DNA of 64,000 bases from Niastella populi (lineage in GTDB: Bacteria > Bacteroidota > Bacteroidia > Chitinophagales > Chitinophagaceae), in assembly GCF_002078015.1 (NCBI RefSeq), contig NZ_LWBP01000194.1, positions 29,052 through 93,051 on the forward strand, in the 5' to 3' direction. The position numbers and the translations under genes were made by a program. The notes beneath the pieces are model-generated. The model saw nothing but the letters and a program-made list of their open reading frames with translations, did no database searches and was not told the origin of the DNA. Shown here piece by piece: positions 32,909-42,369 of the stretch; the first letter of the stretch is position 1; every line of letters starts with the position of its first letter.

Positions 32909-35479
32909 CTACTTATCAAACTCCACCCGCACTGTACAGCCATGTCCCGGCGCCGCCTGAATATCAACCTTTCCATTGAACACATCGGCGCGGTTGATGA
33001 TATTGTTAAAACCGATACCCTTGCGTTTGGTAGCAGGATCGAACCCTTTGCCATTGTCGCTGATCGTGAGAATGATCTTTTTTTCTTCCTCTTTTATGGT
33101 GATGCCGATCTTATTGGCTTCGGCATATTTAAGAATATTTGTCAATTGTTCCTGTACTATACGGTAAATGGTAAGCTTTAACCCGTAATCGAGTTTTGTT
33201 TCGTCGATACCGCCATGATTGAAGCATACTTCAATCTTTTGCGCCCATTTGATATCACCGATCATATCATTGATGGTTTCGATGATGCCGAGGTCGGCGG
33301 CGCTGGGCGACACCAGTGATTTCGACAGCTTGCGAATTTCCTCTATGGCCATATGAATATGCTCCGCCGCCTTATTGGTGAACAACTCCCGCTCATCGCC
33401 TTCCAGGAATGGCGATGAAAGGAACAACTTGGCCGAAGCGAGGATCTGGTTCACATTATCGTGCAGTTCCTTACCTATCTCAGACCGTTCATATTCCTGC
33501 GTATTGATGGTTGCACGGGCAATCTGACGCTGATGGTTAACCCTTTCTTCCATCATTCTCGCTTCCTGCTGGCGCAATTGTTCTTCAGCCTGTTTCTGAT
33601 TGGTGATATCATGTACTATACCCACCAGTTTTTCAGGTTCGCCCAAATGATTTCTGAGCAATTGCCCCTGTGAATGTATAATGCGAATGGTGCCATCGGG
33701 CCGAAGGATCCGGTGCTCCAGGTCAAAATCGCCAATACCACCAATCGTTTTCTGTATGTCTTTAAGTACATACTCGCTGTCGTCGGGATGAATAAAGGCT
33801 ACCTGCTGCTCGATACCGGGGTTCGACAAACTTTTATCACGGCCATAAATATGATACATTTCATCTGACCAGATGGTTTCCCCGGTTTTCAAATTGGTTT
33901 CCCAACTGCCCAAACCGGCGATCCGTTCGGCCTGCTGCAGCAACCGCTGGTTATGCACTATCTGTTCTTCCGATTTCCTGCGTTCGGTACTATCGATGCC
34001 GATGGCAAAATAACCGGTTACCTTTCCTTTATTATCAAACTGCGGTTGTGCCTGCATGGTAACCCAAACCTTACGGCCCGATTTGGTATAGATCAGCAAT
34101 TCGGTATCGAAAGTGCGGCCTACCCTTTTGTTCTCCATCAATTTCTTTACGGCTTCCCTGTCGGTTTCTTCGCCGTACAGGAAATCTTCGGGCCGCTTTC
34201 CTACCGCTTCATTGAAGGTGTATTCTGTAACCATCGTAAATGCCGCATTGATCCATTGTATCCTTCGGTCGATATCCGTGATCACGATGGGACTGATCGT
34301 TTCGCGGGCTATATGAGAAAGCTTTTTTAGCTCTTCTTCCGTCTTTTTCCTGTCTGAAATATCGCGCAGGATGGTGCTCATCCTGTCTTCCCCGTTCAGG
34401 TCTTTAAAATAAACGGATGAGAATTCGCAGGGGAAAAACTCGCCGTTCTTTTTAATACCTGTCAGCTCGCCCTGCACAAAACCTTTCGTTATGCGGTCTT
34501 CCACCATCAGAAGCAATTCAGGGGTATGAAGCACAACATCCTGCCGGATCTTCTTCACAAACTCTTCTTCCGTATAACCAAACAATTCGCAGGCTTTGCT
34601 ATTGACCTCGAGTATGGAACCATCGGGGTTGCCCAGAATAAAAGCGTACAGGCTGCTGTTGGCAATGGCGCGGTATTTTGCCTGCCCCAGGTAGATCAGT
34701 TGTTCAGCCTGTTTATGGTTGGTTATATCCTGGAAAGTGCCCACGAGCTGAATGGTCTTATTGAACAGTTGTTTTGGCTTGCCGATGGTGCGGATCCATT
34801 TTACCGGCATATCGCATTTGCTGCAATCGAGCTCGATATTGAAAGGAATTCCCCGCGTTACCGCCAGTTGTACGGCCTGTTTGAATTGCAGGTAAGCGTC
34901 GTTACCCACAAAAGAGAGAATATCTTCCCAGGTGATACCGTTGTATTTCGGGATGTCAAGTAATTTATACAGCCCTTCGGTGCACGACAGCCGGTTGGTT
35001 TGCACATCGAGCTGCCACCCGCCGATACCTGTGGCCAGTTCTGTTTCTTCGAGCAGGTGTTTATAATTATTTGTTTCGGTAACGTCGGTAATGCAAACCA
35101 TCATATAACGGGTGCCATCGGGTTCTGAAATAACCGTTAACTGGCAGTTTGCCCCGAAGATGTGCCCGTCTTTTCGTTGTATGGGAAATTCAGCCACCGT
35201 TTGTTTAGGCACCGGCGACGACATGGCCGAGTTGAAGGTGTACAGGGTAAAATCGCGTTGTATTTCCGGCACCATGGTTAAAAAGTATTTGCCTATCAGC
35301 TCCCTGCGTTCATAACCGATCATGCGGCAATAACTCTCATTCATATCTACAAAAAGGCCTTCGCTGTCAACTACCAGTATACCAACTTCCAGCGCATTGA
35401 AAACCGAATTGAACACCGGATTGGCCGCACTGGCTACCGCAGGAAATTTGTCCCGTCTTGATTTGGAATGTATTCGCAT
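32909..35479 (-). CDS. Multi-PAS sensor histidine kinase
   Basis: An 856-residue soluble kinase without membrane segments. Five PAS domains can be followed: about 25-140 (NALEVGILVVDSEG), 145-260, 262-380 (IANSSLYAFILGNPDGS), 385-505 (PIVITDIDRRIQWINAAF) and 510-635 (AERIAGLGSWETNL). A coiled coil (about 635-665) leads to a HisKA_3-like phospho-acceptor helix with GKELHDNVNQILAS, the type used by NarX-like kinases. The HATPase ends with ISDNGKGFDP and GIGFNNIINRADVFNG. PAS domains may sense redox or small ligands. It is an orphan; the single-domain receiver at 13239 or hybrid regulator at 6245 are possible partners. Confidence 0.93.
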   Translation of the reverse strand: MRIHSKSRRDKFPAVASAANPVFNSVFNALEVGILVVDSEGLFVDMNESYCRMIGYERRELIGKYFLTMVPEIQRDFTLYTFNSAMSSPVPKQTVAEFPIQRKDGHIFGANCQLTVISEPDGTRYMMVCITDVTETNNYKHLLEETELATGIGGWQLDVQTNRLSCTEGLYKLLDIPKYNGITWEDILSFVGNDAYLQFKQAVQLAVTRGIPFNIELDCSKCDMPVKWIRTIGKPKQLFNKTIQLVGTFQDITNHKQAEQLIYLGQAKYRAIANSSLYAFILGNPDGSILEVNSKACELFGYTEEEFVKKIRQDVVLHTPELLLMVEDRITKGFVQGELTGIKKNGEFFPCEFSSVYFKDLNGEDRMSTILRDISDRKKTEEELKKLSHIARETISPIVITDIDRRIQWINAAFTMVTEYTFNEAVGKRPEDFLYGEETDREAVKKLMENKRVGRTFDTELLIYTKSGRKVWVTMQAQPQFDNKGKVTGYFAIGIDSTERRKSEEQIVHNQRLLQQAERIAGLGSWETNLKTGETIWSDEMYHIYGRDKSLSNPGIEQQVAFIHPDDSEYVLKDIQKTIGGIGDFDLEHRILRPDGTIRIIHSQGQLLRNHLGEPEKLVGIVHDITNQKQAEEQLRQQEARMMEERVNHQRQIARATINTQEYERSEIGKELHDNVNQILASAKLFLSSPFLEGDERELFTNKAAEHIHMAIEEIRKLSKSLVSPSAADLGIIETINDMIGDIKWAQKIEVCFNHGGIDETKLDYGLKLTIYRIVQEQLTNILKYAEANKIGITIKEEEKKIILTISDNGKGFDPATKRKGIGFNNIINRADVFNGKVDIQAAPGHGCTVRVEFDK

Positions 35480-35967
35480 ATCAACCTTTTTACCAACTTA
35501 TCAGATAACCGTTACACAGCTGGTGGTCCTCGTCAAATGACAGCCGCGGCACGGTTATGCAATAATTATTAGCGTAATAATTTAATGTTCAATATGTCAC
35601 CAGGTACCAGTAATGGAATGTTTTGTAAAGGAACAGGTCAATGAATTCATTCCCGTGTACGGCGGGAAGAGGCAGGATAATATTGTAGTTGGTTAGTGCG
35701 TAGAGTGATTCACCAGGATTAGTGAAGGCAAATAAATTTACAATTTTATTCAATATAAACCCAGAAATTTATTGTGTCTGCAGATGGTTTTCTGCCGCTC
35801 AATAGAGGTTTAGCAAAATTTCTTGGCTTCGATCAGTTTTTCGATAAAAAAAAGAAGGCAAGCTGAAGGAAAAAGAATCGGGAAGGTGCGGTAGCGTCTT
35901 GCCCTTTTTGACCATCGCGGGGTGGCCTGCCTCGCATAAAGGCATGTCGCCGATCAGGGCAACCCAC
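35480..35967. other. Gap upstream of the histidine kinase
   Basis: About 490 nt. The segment 35897-35963 contains TTGCCCT and AGGGCAA as arms of a large inverted repeat around a GC-rich loop. No gene or known RNA family was recognised. Confidence 0.4.
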
Positions 35968-36007
35968 CTTAAAAAAAACGGACAAGCCGTTTTAACGACT
36001 TGTCCGA
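35968..36007 (-). terminator. Intrinsic terminator of the PmoA-like gene
   Basis: On the minus strand GGACAAGTCGTT pairs with AACGGCTTGTCC, with an AAA loop, and is followed by GTTTTTTTT. It lies 28 nt after the stop of the PmoA-like gene. Confidence 0.85.
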
Positions 36008-36035
36008 AACAGGTTTATCGATTTAACAAGGGCTG

Positions 36036-37091
36036 TTACTTCGTAACGTCCTTAATTTTTGCTTTTCCGAATTCTTCGGCCAGTTGATTCAACTGGGCCG
36101 CCGACGTAGTTACCGGTCCCTGATCAAAAACGATGCGGTAAACAAAACGTACCGATTCGCCTTTTTTCAGTTGCAGGTTCTCCGCCGATTTACCACCGGT
36201 GAACACTTTTTCACCAAGCGGGTTGGCAGCAAATAAACCATATCCCCTGGCATGCCAGAAGGTAGGGTAATTAATGTTACCAGGGTGATCGATGATGGAA
36301 ATGCTGATCGAATCGTTCTTCATTTTTCCATACATCTTACACCATACCGCTCTTGTGCTCCAGGCGCTGTCGCCTTCCTTGCCGGCGCTGGTAATATAAT
36401 TACCCGTGGCCACCGCGTCGGTATTGGCTTTTACTACGGTTACGTTTCCTTTATCATCGGTAAACACCCCGTCTTTTTTACTGGAGATCTGCAATTCATG
36501 CGCTACCCGCAAACCCAGCAAACCATCTTTTGCATCGGTGAACAACACAGGGGTATTGGCGGTGAGGGTGGTTATACGGTCAACAATGCGCTGTGTGCCG
36601 GTACTGCTGAATTCATACTGCGTGGTTTCTTCAAGCAGGATGTTATTCTTCCAGTCGACCCAGTTGGCATGATAGGCCAGGATGCCTTTGGCGCCGTCTT
36701 CTTTTTTAATGATGCGATCGGTTCTGATCGATCCGTACATACTCTTTTTTGAGGCCGGGATGGCAAATGAATTATTCCAGAAATCGAGGCCATTCACATT
36801 TTCAAAATTCAGCCACAGGCCAAGATGATGCGGGTGATCGGTAGGTTCGCCGGCCAGCGGGAACATGGGGTAACCACGCGTGAGCATGGCGCCGTTGGCC
36901 GAAAAGATCGGGTACAATACCGGTTTGGCTAATGAATCGGGATAAATAAAACGGGTAAACAGGTTGGAACCGATAAAAACGTTGATGGTGTTCTGGTCTT
37001 TCTCCTGCACCAGTTTAACCGTTTCTTTTTTCTGGGCAAAGGATATTGAACTTATAAAGCAACCGGCTGCCCAACAAAAGATCTGTTTCAT
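36036..37091 (-). CDS. PmoA-like (DUF6807) secreted protein
   Basis: A 351-residue protein with a signal peptide (1-19, ISFAQ). It contains HPHHLGLWLNFENVNGLDFW (about 97-116) and RVAHELQI, hallmarks of the family labelled PmoA/DUF6807, which despite the name is not methane monooxygenase. Members are widespread in Bacteroidota and Planctomycetes beside Gfo/Idh/MocA oxidoreductases and sugar-processing enzymes, as here, and probably act on carbohydrates. The Gfo/Idh/MocA gene lies 112 nt upstream on the same strand, but a terminator in that gap suggests separate units. Confidence 0.85.
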   Translation of the reverse strand: MKQIFCWAAGCFISSISFAQKKETVKLVQEKDQNTINVFIGSNLFTRFIYPDSLAKPVLYPIFSANGAMLTRGYPMFPLAGEPTDHPHHLGLWLNFENVNGLDFWNNSFAIPASKKSMYGSIRTDRIIKKEDGAKGILAYHANWVDWKNNILLEETTQYEFSSTGTQRIVDRITTLTANTPVLFTDAKDGLLGLRVAHELQISSKKDGVFTDDKGNVTVVKANTDAVATGNYITSAGKEGDSAWSTRAVWCKMYGKMKNDSISISIIDHPGNINYPTFWHARGYGLFAANPLGEKVFTGGKSAENLQLKKGESVRFVYRIVFDQGPVTTSAAQLNQLAEEFGKAKIKDVTK

Positions 37092-37120
37092 AAAGGTTAT
37101 GTATGGTTTTTACTTTATTG

Positions 37121-37153
37121 AAAAACCTGTCACACCGGAGGATGCGACAGGTT
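37121..37153 (-). terminator. Intrinsic terminator of the Gfo/Idh/MocA gene
   Basis: On the minus strand AACCTGTC pairs with GACAGGTT over an 18-nt loop and runs into TTTTTC. It stands 51 nt after the stop of the oxidoreductase gene. Confidence 0.75.
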
Positions 37154-37203
37154 ATAATCAATTTATATATCAAACTTACTACTTATAACTTATCACTTTA
37201 AAC

Positions 37204-38559
37204 TTAATACTTAAATACCTTTCCGCCTACCATTACCTCCTGTGTTTTTTCATCGAAGGTCGCCTTCAAACCGGTGCGGGCAGCCGCGGTGGTCATAATA
37301 CAGGCAATGGAGTGATTGTAGCCTGCTTCAACCGGCGCGTTGGGTTGTTTGCGGCTACGGATACTTTCCATCCAGTTGCGAACGTGGTTGCTGGTTAGTT
37401 TGTCGCCGCCGGTGTTGGCGCTGGCAACCACCGCTTCCACCTGTGAAAGGCTTTGCTCAGGCAACAGGTTGGCCTGCATTCCCATATCATCGGCGTGTCT
37501 TTTGGTAAGACCGCCTTTGGGCGATACGGTATTGGTGATCAGGTTCAGCTCACCGCCATTTGAGTAATACACTTCAGATGGTTTTTCATCGCCATTGTGC
37601 ATCCGGCTGCCGAATACCACCTGGAAGCCGCTTGACTGGTCGTTTAACGGACCATAATCGAAAACAGCGGTGATGGTATCCCAGTTCCTTCTGCCATCTT
37701 TCCACATATAAATTCCGCCATTGGCCACTACGCTGCGCGGGTGGGCAATGCCGCTGAACCAATGTACGGTGTCGATCTGGTGGCTCATCCACTGACCGGG
37801 CAAACCCGACGAATAGGGCCAGAACAGGCGATACTCGAGGTATTTGCGTGGGTCAAACGCTTCGAACGGACGGTTCATGAGAAAACGTTTCCAGTCGGTA
37901 TCTTCTTCTTTTAATTGTGGTAATAAAGCGGGCCGGCGCCAGCGGCCGGGCTGGTTTACATTCCAGGTAAGTTCTACCATGGTTATGGGACCGAACTTGC
38001 CCGATTTGATAAATTCATTGGCTGCATGATAGTTGCTGCCGCTTCTGCGTTGTGAACCTATTTGAATTATACGGTCAGAACCTTTCACGGCTTTCAACGC
38101 AGCGCGATTGTCTTCCATGGTTTCGGCAAACGGCTTTTCAACGTATGCATCGCAACCGGCTTTTACCGCTTCGACGGTGTGCAGCGCATGTTGAAAATCG
38201 GCAGTACTGATGAATACGGCATCTGCCAGCTTTTTGCTATATAATTCTTCGTTGTTGCGGCAGGCTACAATATCGTGGCCCATTTTTTCTTTCCATTGGG
38301 CAGCCCCTTCCTCCCTTCTTTTTTTCCAGATATCGGATACCGCAACAATATCAAAATTCAGTTCCTTGTAATGGTTCATGAAACAGGGCATATGCGAACT
38401 GCGGTGGCGGTCTGAAAAACCAATTACCCCTACCCGTACCCTGTCGTTCGAACCTAAGATCCTTCTATAACTTTGTGCAGAAAAACCGGCTTTTGCAGCT
38501 AATATACTGGCTCCGGCCATGGTGGTTTGCTGAATAAACCGGCGACGAGAATTTTTCAT
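37204..38559 (-). CDS. Gfo/Idh/MocA-family oxidoreductase, Tat-exported
   Basis: A 451-residue NAD(P)-dependent oxidoreductase preceded by a twin-arginine signal (SRRRFIQQTTMAGASILAA, 4-22). The Rossmann part has VRVGVIGFSDRHRSSHMPCF and the active-site EKPFAETM (Lys in EKP, about 138-145). The C-terminal beta sheet contains WMSHQIDTVHWFSG. Family members oxidise or epimerise sugars and inositols; exported forms with a Tat signal usually carry tightly bound cofactor. The substrate is unknown. Neighbours are the PmoA-like and bicupin genes, all on the minus strand. Confidence 0.93.
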   Translation of the reverse strand: MKNSRRRFIQQTTMAGASILAAKAGFSAQSYRRILGSNDRVRVGVIGFSDRHRSSHMPCFMNHYKELNFDIVAVSDIWKKRREEGAAQWKEKMGHDIVACRNNEELYSKKLADAVFISTADFQHALHTVEAVKAGCDAYVEKPFAETMEDNRAALKAVKGSDRIIQIGSQRRSGSNYHAANEFIKSGKFGPITMVELTWNVNQPGRWRRPALLPQLKEEDTDWKRFLMNRPFEAFDPRKYLEYRLFWPYSSGLPGQWMSHQIDTVHWFSGIAHPRSVVANGGIYMWKDGRRNWDTITAVFDYGPLNDQSSGFQVVFGSRMHNGDEKPSEVYYSNGGELNLITNTVSPKGGLTKRHADDMGMQANLLPEQSLSQVEAVVASANTGGDKLTSNHVRNWMESIRSRKQPNAPVEAGYNHSIACIMTTAAARTGLKATFDEKTQEVMVGGKVFKY

Positions 38560-39013
38560 ATCGGCATTTATAATTTGGTTGATTGAGAGTGTTTAAAATT
38601 AAGGAGAACAATGGCAATTTTTACATTAAAAAAGAAGAAGTATATATTAATGAGTTAAATGATAGTATAGCTTAATCGTCAGTTCACAGTTCGTAGCTCT
38701 CAGTTCATAGTTCTCAGTTCATAGCTCACAGTTCCTGGTTCCGGGTGGGCAGTTGGGGATTTTATCCTTGTGCCCGGGGTTACAGAGATGCAATTTTGTA
38801 GTGGGGGGTTGCATGGGGAAATGCCGGTTGCAGGTTACAGGGGAATACAGGTGCAGGTTGCCGGTTGCCGGGAATAATGCAATATTCAGTTGCAGGTTTG
38901 CAAAGAATAATTTTGAGCTGCAGGACCGGAAACCAAAACCTGCATCAGCTTGCTATTTATTGTGAGGATCTGATTGTGTAAACCCATTCACCATTGACCA
39001 TTCACCATTTCAC
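38560..39013. repeat. Gap with AGTTCAC and GGTGAAT word tracts
   Basis: AGTTCACAGTTCGTAG-type words fill 38683-38740. A G-rich stretch with TTGCAGGTT and GTTGCCGG words follows (38745-38935). The end (about 38976-39010) has GGTGAATGGTCAATGG words that, in minus sense, begin 3 nt after the bicupin stop. No gene is supported. Confidence 0.65.
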
Positions 39014-39784
39014 CTACTGAAACTGCAAGGCAAAATATTCCAACGGAGTGGTGCCGCTGTTCTTGAGTGCATGCAGGTGACCCGATGAAAAGAAAATGAG
39101 ATCACCAGGTTCGGCTTTTTGTGTTCCATCGCCCAGCAGCACCAGCGCGGTTCCTTTTCTTAAAAGAATGATCTCTTCCTGGGTATGTTTGTGCGGACTA
39201 TGGCTTATCTGTCCGGCATTCAGTGAAGTAACGTGCAGTTCCATCTTCTGAAACGCGGCGGTAAAGCGGTCGAACACTTCGCGTCTTTCGCCTTTGTCGT
39301 TTTGTGTAACGCTCCAGTTTTCCCAATCGCCGGTAAAAGAACCGCCGGCGCCTTTACCGCGTTCGGCATTGATGGGGGTTTTGGTTTTGAACCGGATCGC
39401 GTAATATACGGTGAGGGCCTTGCCGGTATTTTCGAATGTATGAAGATCGCCGGGCATAATGAGCGCAACGCCGCCCGGCCCGATAATGGCTGTATTGCTG
39501 CCTGCAGTAACTTTTAAATTTCCTTCTTTAACAATGATAAGCTCTTCGGCATCGACATGCGCCAGCGGGGAATGCGGCGATTTACCGGGATCAACCTCCA
39601 CCACCCTTATCTCGAGGTTGGCTAATGTGGCGGTAGGGCCGTTGGCCATTTTCATAAAGTATGAGCCGGTGTCTTTTTCAACGATAAGGTCGTTCCAGCC
39701 AAACACTTTCGAGGTTACCGATCCTTGTTGCGCGTTCGCAAAAAGGCAGGTTAAAACAGTAATAGTCAGCAAGATAGGTTTCAT
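39014..39784 (-). CDS. Secreted bicupin protein
   Basis: A 256-residue protein with signal peptide (1-18, LFANAQ) and two cupin domains (about 50-130 and 175-255). The first has HSPLAHVDAEELIIVKEG and MPGDLHTF, the second HSPHKHTQEEIILLRKG and PGDLIFFSSGHLHAL, so both keep several of the His/Glu metal ligands. It may be a metal-dependent sugar or uronate-modifying enzyme, or a binding protein. The length and arrangement resemble ureidoglycine aminohydrolase-like bicupins, but export argues for an extracytoplasmic carbohydrate role. Confidence 0.87.
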   Translation of the reverse strand: MKPILLTITVLTCLFANAQQGSVTSKVFGWNDLIVEKDTGSYFMKMANGPTATLANLEIRVVEVDPGKSPHSPLAHVDAEELIIVKEGNLKVTAGSNTAIIGPGGVALIMPGDLHTFENTGKALTVYYAIRFKTKTPINAERGKGAGGSFTGDWENWSVTQNDKGERREVFDRFTAAFQKMELHVTSLNAGQISHSPHKHTQEEIILLRKGTALVLLGDGTQKAEPGDLIFFSSGHLHALKNSGTTPLEYFALQFQ

Positions 39785-39879
39785 GGTACAAATATAACAA
39801 GTGTTTGTTATAGGACCCGGTATCCTATCTATAACGTCAACTTATGGGGGTGGATTGTGGATAAAACATTAAAATATAG

Positions 39880-39992
39880 CTGGTGGCAGGCAGCGGGCGG
39901 CTGGCGGGGCCTCAATTCGAAACCCGCCTCTTCACGCTGCCTTTCCCACCTGCTTTTCCATGCCAGCCATTCTCTACCGGCCACCAGCTAAA
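39880..39992. repeat. GCTGGTGGC inverted repeat with TTCGAAACCCG core
   Basis: AGCTGGTGGCAGGCAGC-type words and GCCGGCCACCAGCT-type words face each other across a core with TTCGAAACCCG (39916-39926). In minus sense the array begins within 10 bases of the GH5 gene stop. Confidence 0.75.
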
Positions 39993-39997
39993 AATAC

Positions 39998-42244
39998 CTA
40001 CTCTTTCACCAGCTTCGTAGTTGTTATTTTACCGTTATGCACCAGTTTCAGGGTGTATAAACCGGCGGGCAAACGGCGTGGCTCAAAATCAGCGCGGTGG
40101 CTGCCGGCCTGTAAATTACCGTTCACCAGCACGGCCACTTCTTTTCCGGTAAGGTCGAATACCGAAAGATATACATGACCTGCCTGCTCCATGTTGAATA
40201 CGATCGTATTGTTTTGCCTGAACGGGTTCGGATAGGCCTGCAGGGTGGCGCCTGCCGCTGGCGTGGTTGACCGGTCGATCAGCGATGAAACAATGGCGCG
40301 TTGCGTACCGGTTGTAGCATCGATCACCAGTTGCGGCGGGTTGTTACCGGTTTCGGCCGAGTTGAACAATATGCGCGAATCACTTGCCTGCCCGGCTTTC
40401 AGGGCCAGTGCAATGATCTTACGGCCGGCCGCAATTTCGCTCCTGACGTAACTGGTTAGGTCCCAGCTTACATAGTTGAAGGCGGCGCTCGATACATTGG
40501 CGGTTGCCAGTGCGGTTGAACCGGTAGCCGGTTTATTGTTCCAGGTAATGGCGCTTTCCGTCCAGCCGGTACTGGCCACCGAAAACACGCCCACGGGTAT
40601 AGTCGTAACCGTTGTGAGGTCTACTTTTCCATACACTTTCAATTGCACTGCGTTCACTGTACCGGTAATGGCGGAAGCGTCGAACAGCAGATAGCTTTCG
40701 CGGTTATTGCCGGCAGTGGTGGTTGGGTTCACTTTGGCGATCAGCAGCGTTGGGTCTGTAGTTCCATGTGTGATGGTAGCATTGGCCCCATCGCGCACAT
40801 ACGCATCCTGCGTTGGCTGTAACGTGACAACCTGGTTATTACCGCCGCCGGTTTGAATTTTCACTTCGGTATAACTGTTCCAGGCATTCACACTGTTGCC
40901 ATGGCCAACGATACGCACATACCTGGCATTACGTGGCGAAAAGGAAAACGTTTCCAGGTTCAGCGAAGTACCGCTGCTTACCACGTTTGACGCCGCCGTA
41001 ACGAAGCTTTGTCCGTCAACGCTGGTTTGTATATCAAACGAAGAGGTTCGGGCATTGCCCTGGTAGAATGCGATCTGTACGCCCGATACGGTGGTTGCCG
41101 TGTTCAGGCAGAAACGGATCCACTGCCCGTCGCCGCTGGCCGACCAACGGGTATTGAGATTGTTATCCAGTACGTTCGTTGGTACATTGCCGTCGTTGCT
41201 GCTGGCGGTAACTGGTTCGCAAACCGGTGTACCGCCGGGGAAATCGTCGGCCGGGTTCAACATCCGCTCGCGCACCCACAGGCCTGCTTCTTTCAACCGG
41301 GCAGTTGTCCAGGGGCCATTGCCACAGGTACCGGTTTGCCAAACGGCGCCGGAGCGGAAATCGTCGGAGAAGTTCCAGTTGGTCCAGCTGATCTTTTTAT
41401 TTCGCATCAGGTCCATGAACTGTTGCGCCATGGGAAAATCGTTCTGCCCGTCGCCGCTGGCTTCCTGTGTACCGAATTCGGTAACGAATACGGGCAGCCG
41501 GTCCGATGCGGTATTCAACTGGTTCAGGTACGCCGTACGGTGCGAGCGGGCATAAAAATGGAAAGTGTACATCACGTTCGGGAACGTGAGCGGGTTGTTA
41601 AATACATCCTGCAAAGAGCCATCGCCCGACAAACCGAATGTCGACCAGCCGTGTGTTCCCACCAGGATCACCGCATCGTTATCGATAGCGCGGATATGCG
41701 GTATCATCTGGTCTGCATAGGTTTTGATCTTTGCCCAGGTAGCGCCAGAGTTAGGTTCATTACAAATGTCGTAAATGATGTTGTTCTTGTTTTTGTGCTG
41801 GTTGGCAATGGCAGAGAAGAATGTCTTTGCCCGCGTAAGATTGAAGTTGGGATCGCCGGGCGTCAGCTGATGCCAGTCGACCAGTGCATACATACCGCGC
41901 TCGGTTGCTTCTTCAATAAGGCGGTTCACCTGTGCGGTAAATCCGGCGGGATCGGTTTCGTAACCGCCCTCCTGCACGTACAGTGAAATACGCAGTACAT
42001 CGGCGCCCCAGTCATAAGCCAACGCATCGAGCGAAGCTTCGTTCAAACAGCCGCCCCAGCCGTACCATTGAATGCCGTGGGTACTCATACCGCGCAACTG
42101 GATCGGATTGCCGTACTGGTTGCACAATTTGGTGCCGATCACGCGCAACTGGCCGTTCTTTGCTACCGGCGTTTGCGCCTCACTTACTGATGCAGTTAGC
42201 AGGCATAGTAAGCTCCACAAGAAACGAATTGGTGTTTTTCTCAT
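39998..42244 (-). CDS. GH5 endoglucanase/mannanase with discoidin, DNRLRE and T9SS sorting domains
   Basis: A 748-residue secreted multidomain enzyme: signal peptide (1-23), GH5 catalytic domain (about 30-325), discoidin/F5-8C carbohydrate-binding domain (about 343-465), DNRLRE domain (about 475-640) and a type IX secretion sorting domain (about 670-748, with QAYPNPF and PAGLYTLKL). The acid/base is Glu163 in DICNEPNSG and the nucleophile Glu256 in VTEFGTQ, the expected spacing. It cleaves beta-1,4-glucan or mannan outside the cell. The discoidin domain is about three-quarters identical to that of the adjacent PL6 gene. Confidence 0.93.
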   Translation of the reverse strand: MRKTPIRFLWSLLCLLTASVSEAQTPVAKNGQLRVIGTKLCNQYGNPIQLRGMSTHGIQWYGWGGCLNEASLDALAYDWGADVLRISLYVQEGGYETDPAGFTAQVNRLIEEATERGMYALVDWHQLTPGDPNFNLTRAKTFFSAIANQHKNKNNIIYDICNEPNSGATWAKIKTYADQMIPHIRAIDNDAVILVGTHGWSTFGLSGDGSLQDVFNNPLTFPNVMYTFHFYARSHRTAYLNQLNTASDRLPVFVTEFGTQEASGDGQNDFPMAQQFMDLMRNKKISWTNWNFSDDFRSGAVWQTGTCGNGPWTTARLKEAGLWVRERMLNPADDFPGGTPVCEPVTASSNDGNVPTNVLDNNLNTRWSASGDGQWIRFCLNTATTVSGVQIAFYQGNARTSSFDIQTSVDGQSFVTAASNVVSSGTSLNLETFSFSPRNARYVRIVGHGNSVNAWNSYTEVKIQTGGGNNQVVTLQPTQDAYVRDGANATITHGTTDPTLLIAKVNPTTTAGNNRESYLLFDASAITGTVNAVQLKVYGKVDLTTVTTIPVGVFSVASTGWTESAITWNNKPATGSTALATANVSSAAFNYVSWDLTSYVRSEIAAGRKIIALALKAGQASDSRILFNSAETGNNPPQLVIDATTGTQRAIVSSLIDRSTTPAAGATLQAYPNPFRQNNTIVFNMEQAGHVYLSVFDLTGKEVAVLVNGNLQAGSHRADFEPRRLPAGLYTLKLVHNGKITTTKLVKE

Positions 42245-42288
42245 TGGATGTTTGTTTATTTAAGGTTAACAATAGAAGTTGAATCCGG

Positions 42289-42369
42289 AGTTGTTCAATT
42301 ATTCAGTTCATTAGTTCAGAACTCAACAGAACAACTGAATAACTGAACAACTGAATAACTGAACAACTT
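42289..42369. repeat. TTGTTCAG-family inverted repeat after the PL6 gene
   Basis: In minus sense GTTGTTCAGTTATTCAG words begin at the PL6 stop codon (TAA-GTTGTTCAG), and inverted words end at 42289. The ACTCGC core of the other copies is absent, so this looks like a reduced copy. Confidence 0.8.

Noticed and set aside
41009..41986. 325-codon plus-strand frame inside the GH5 gene
   Set aside because: It is a complementary-strand frame over a well-supported GH5 gene with intact catalytic residues; GC-rich codons keep the opposite strand open.
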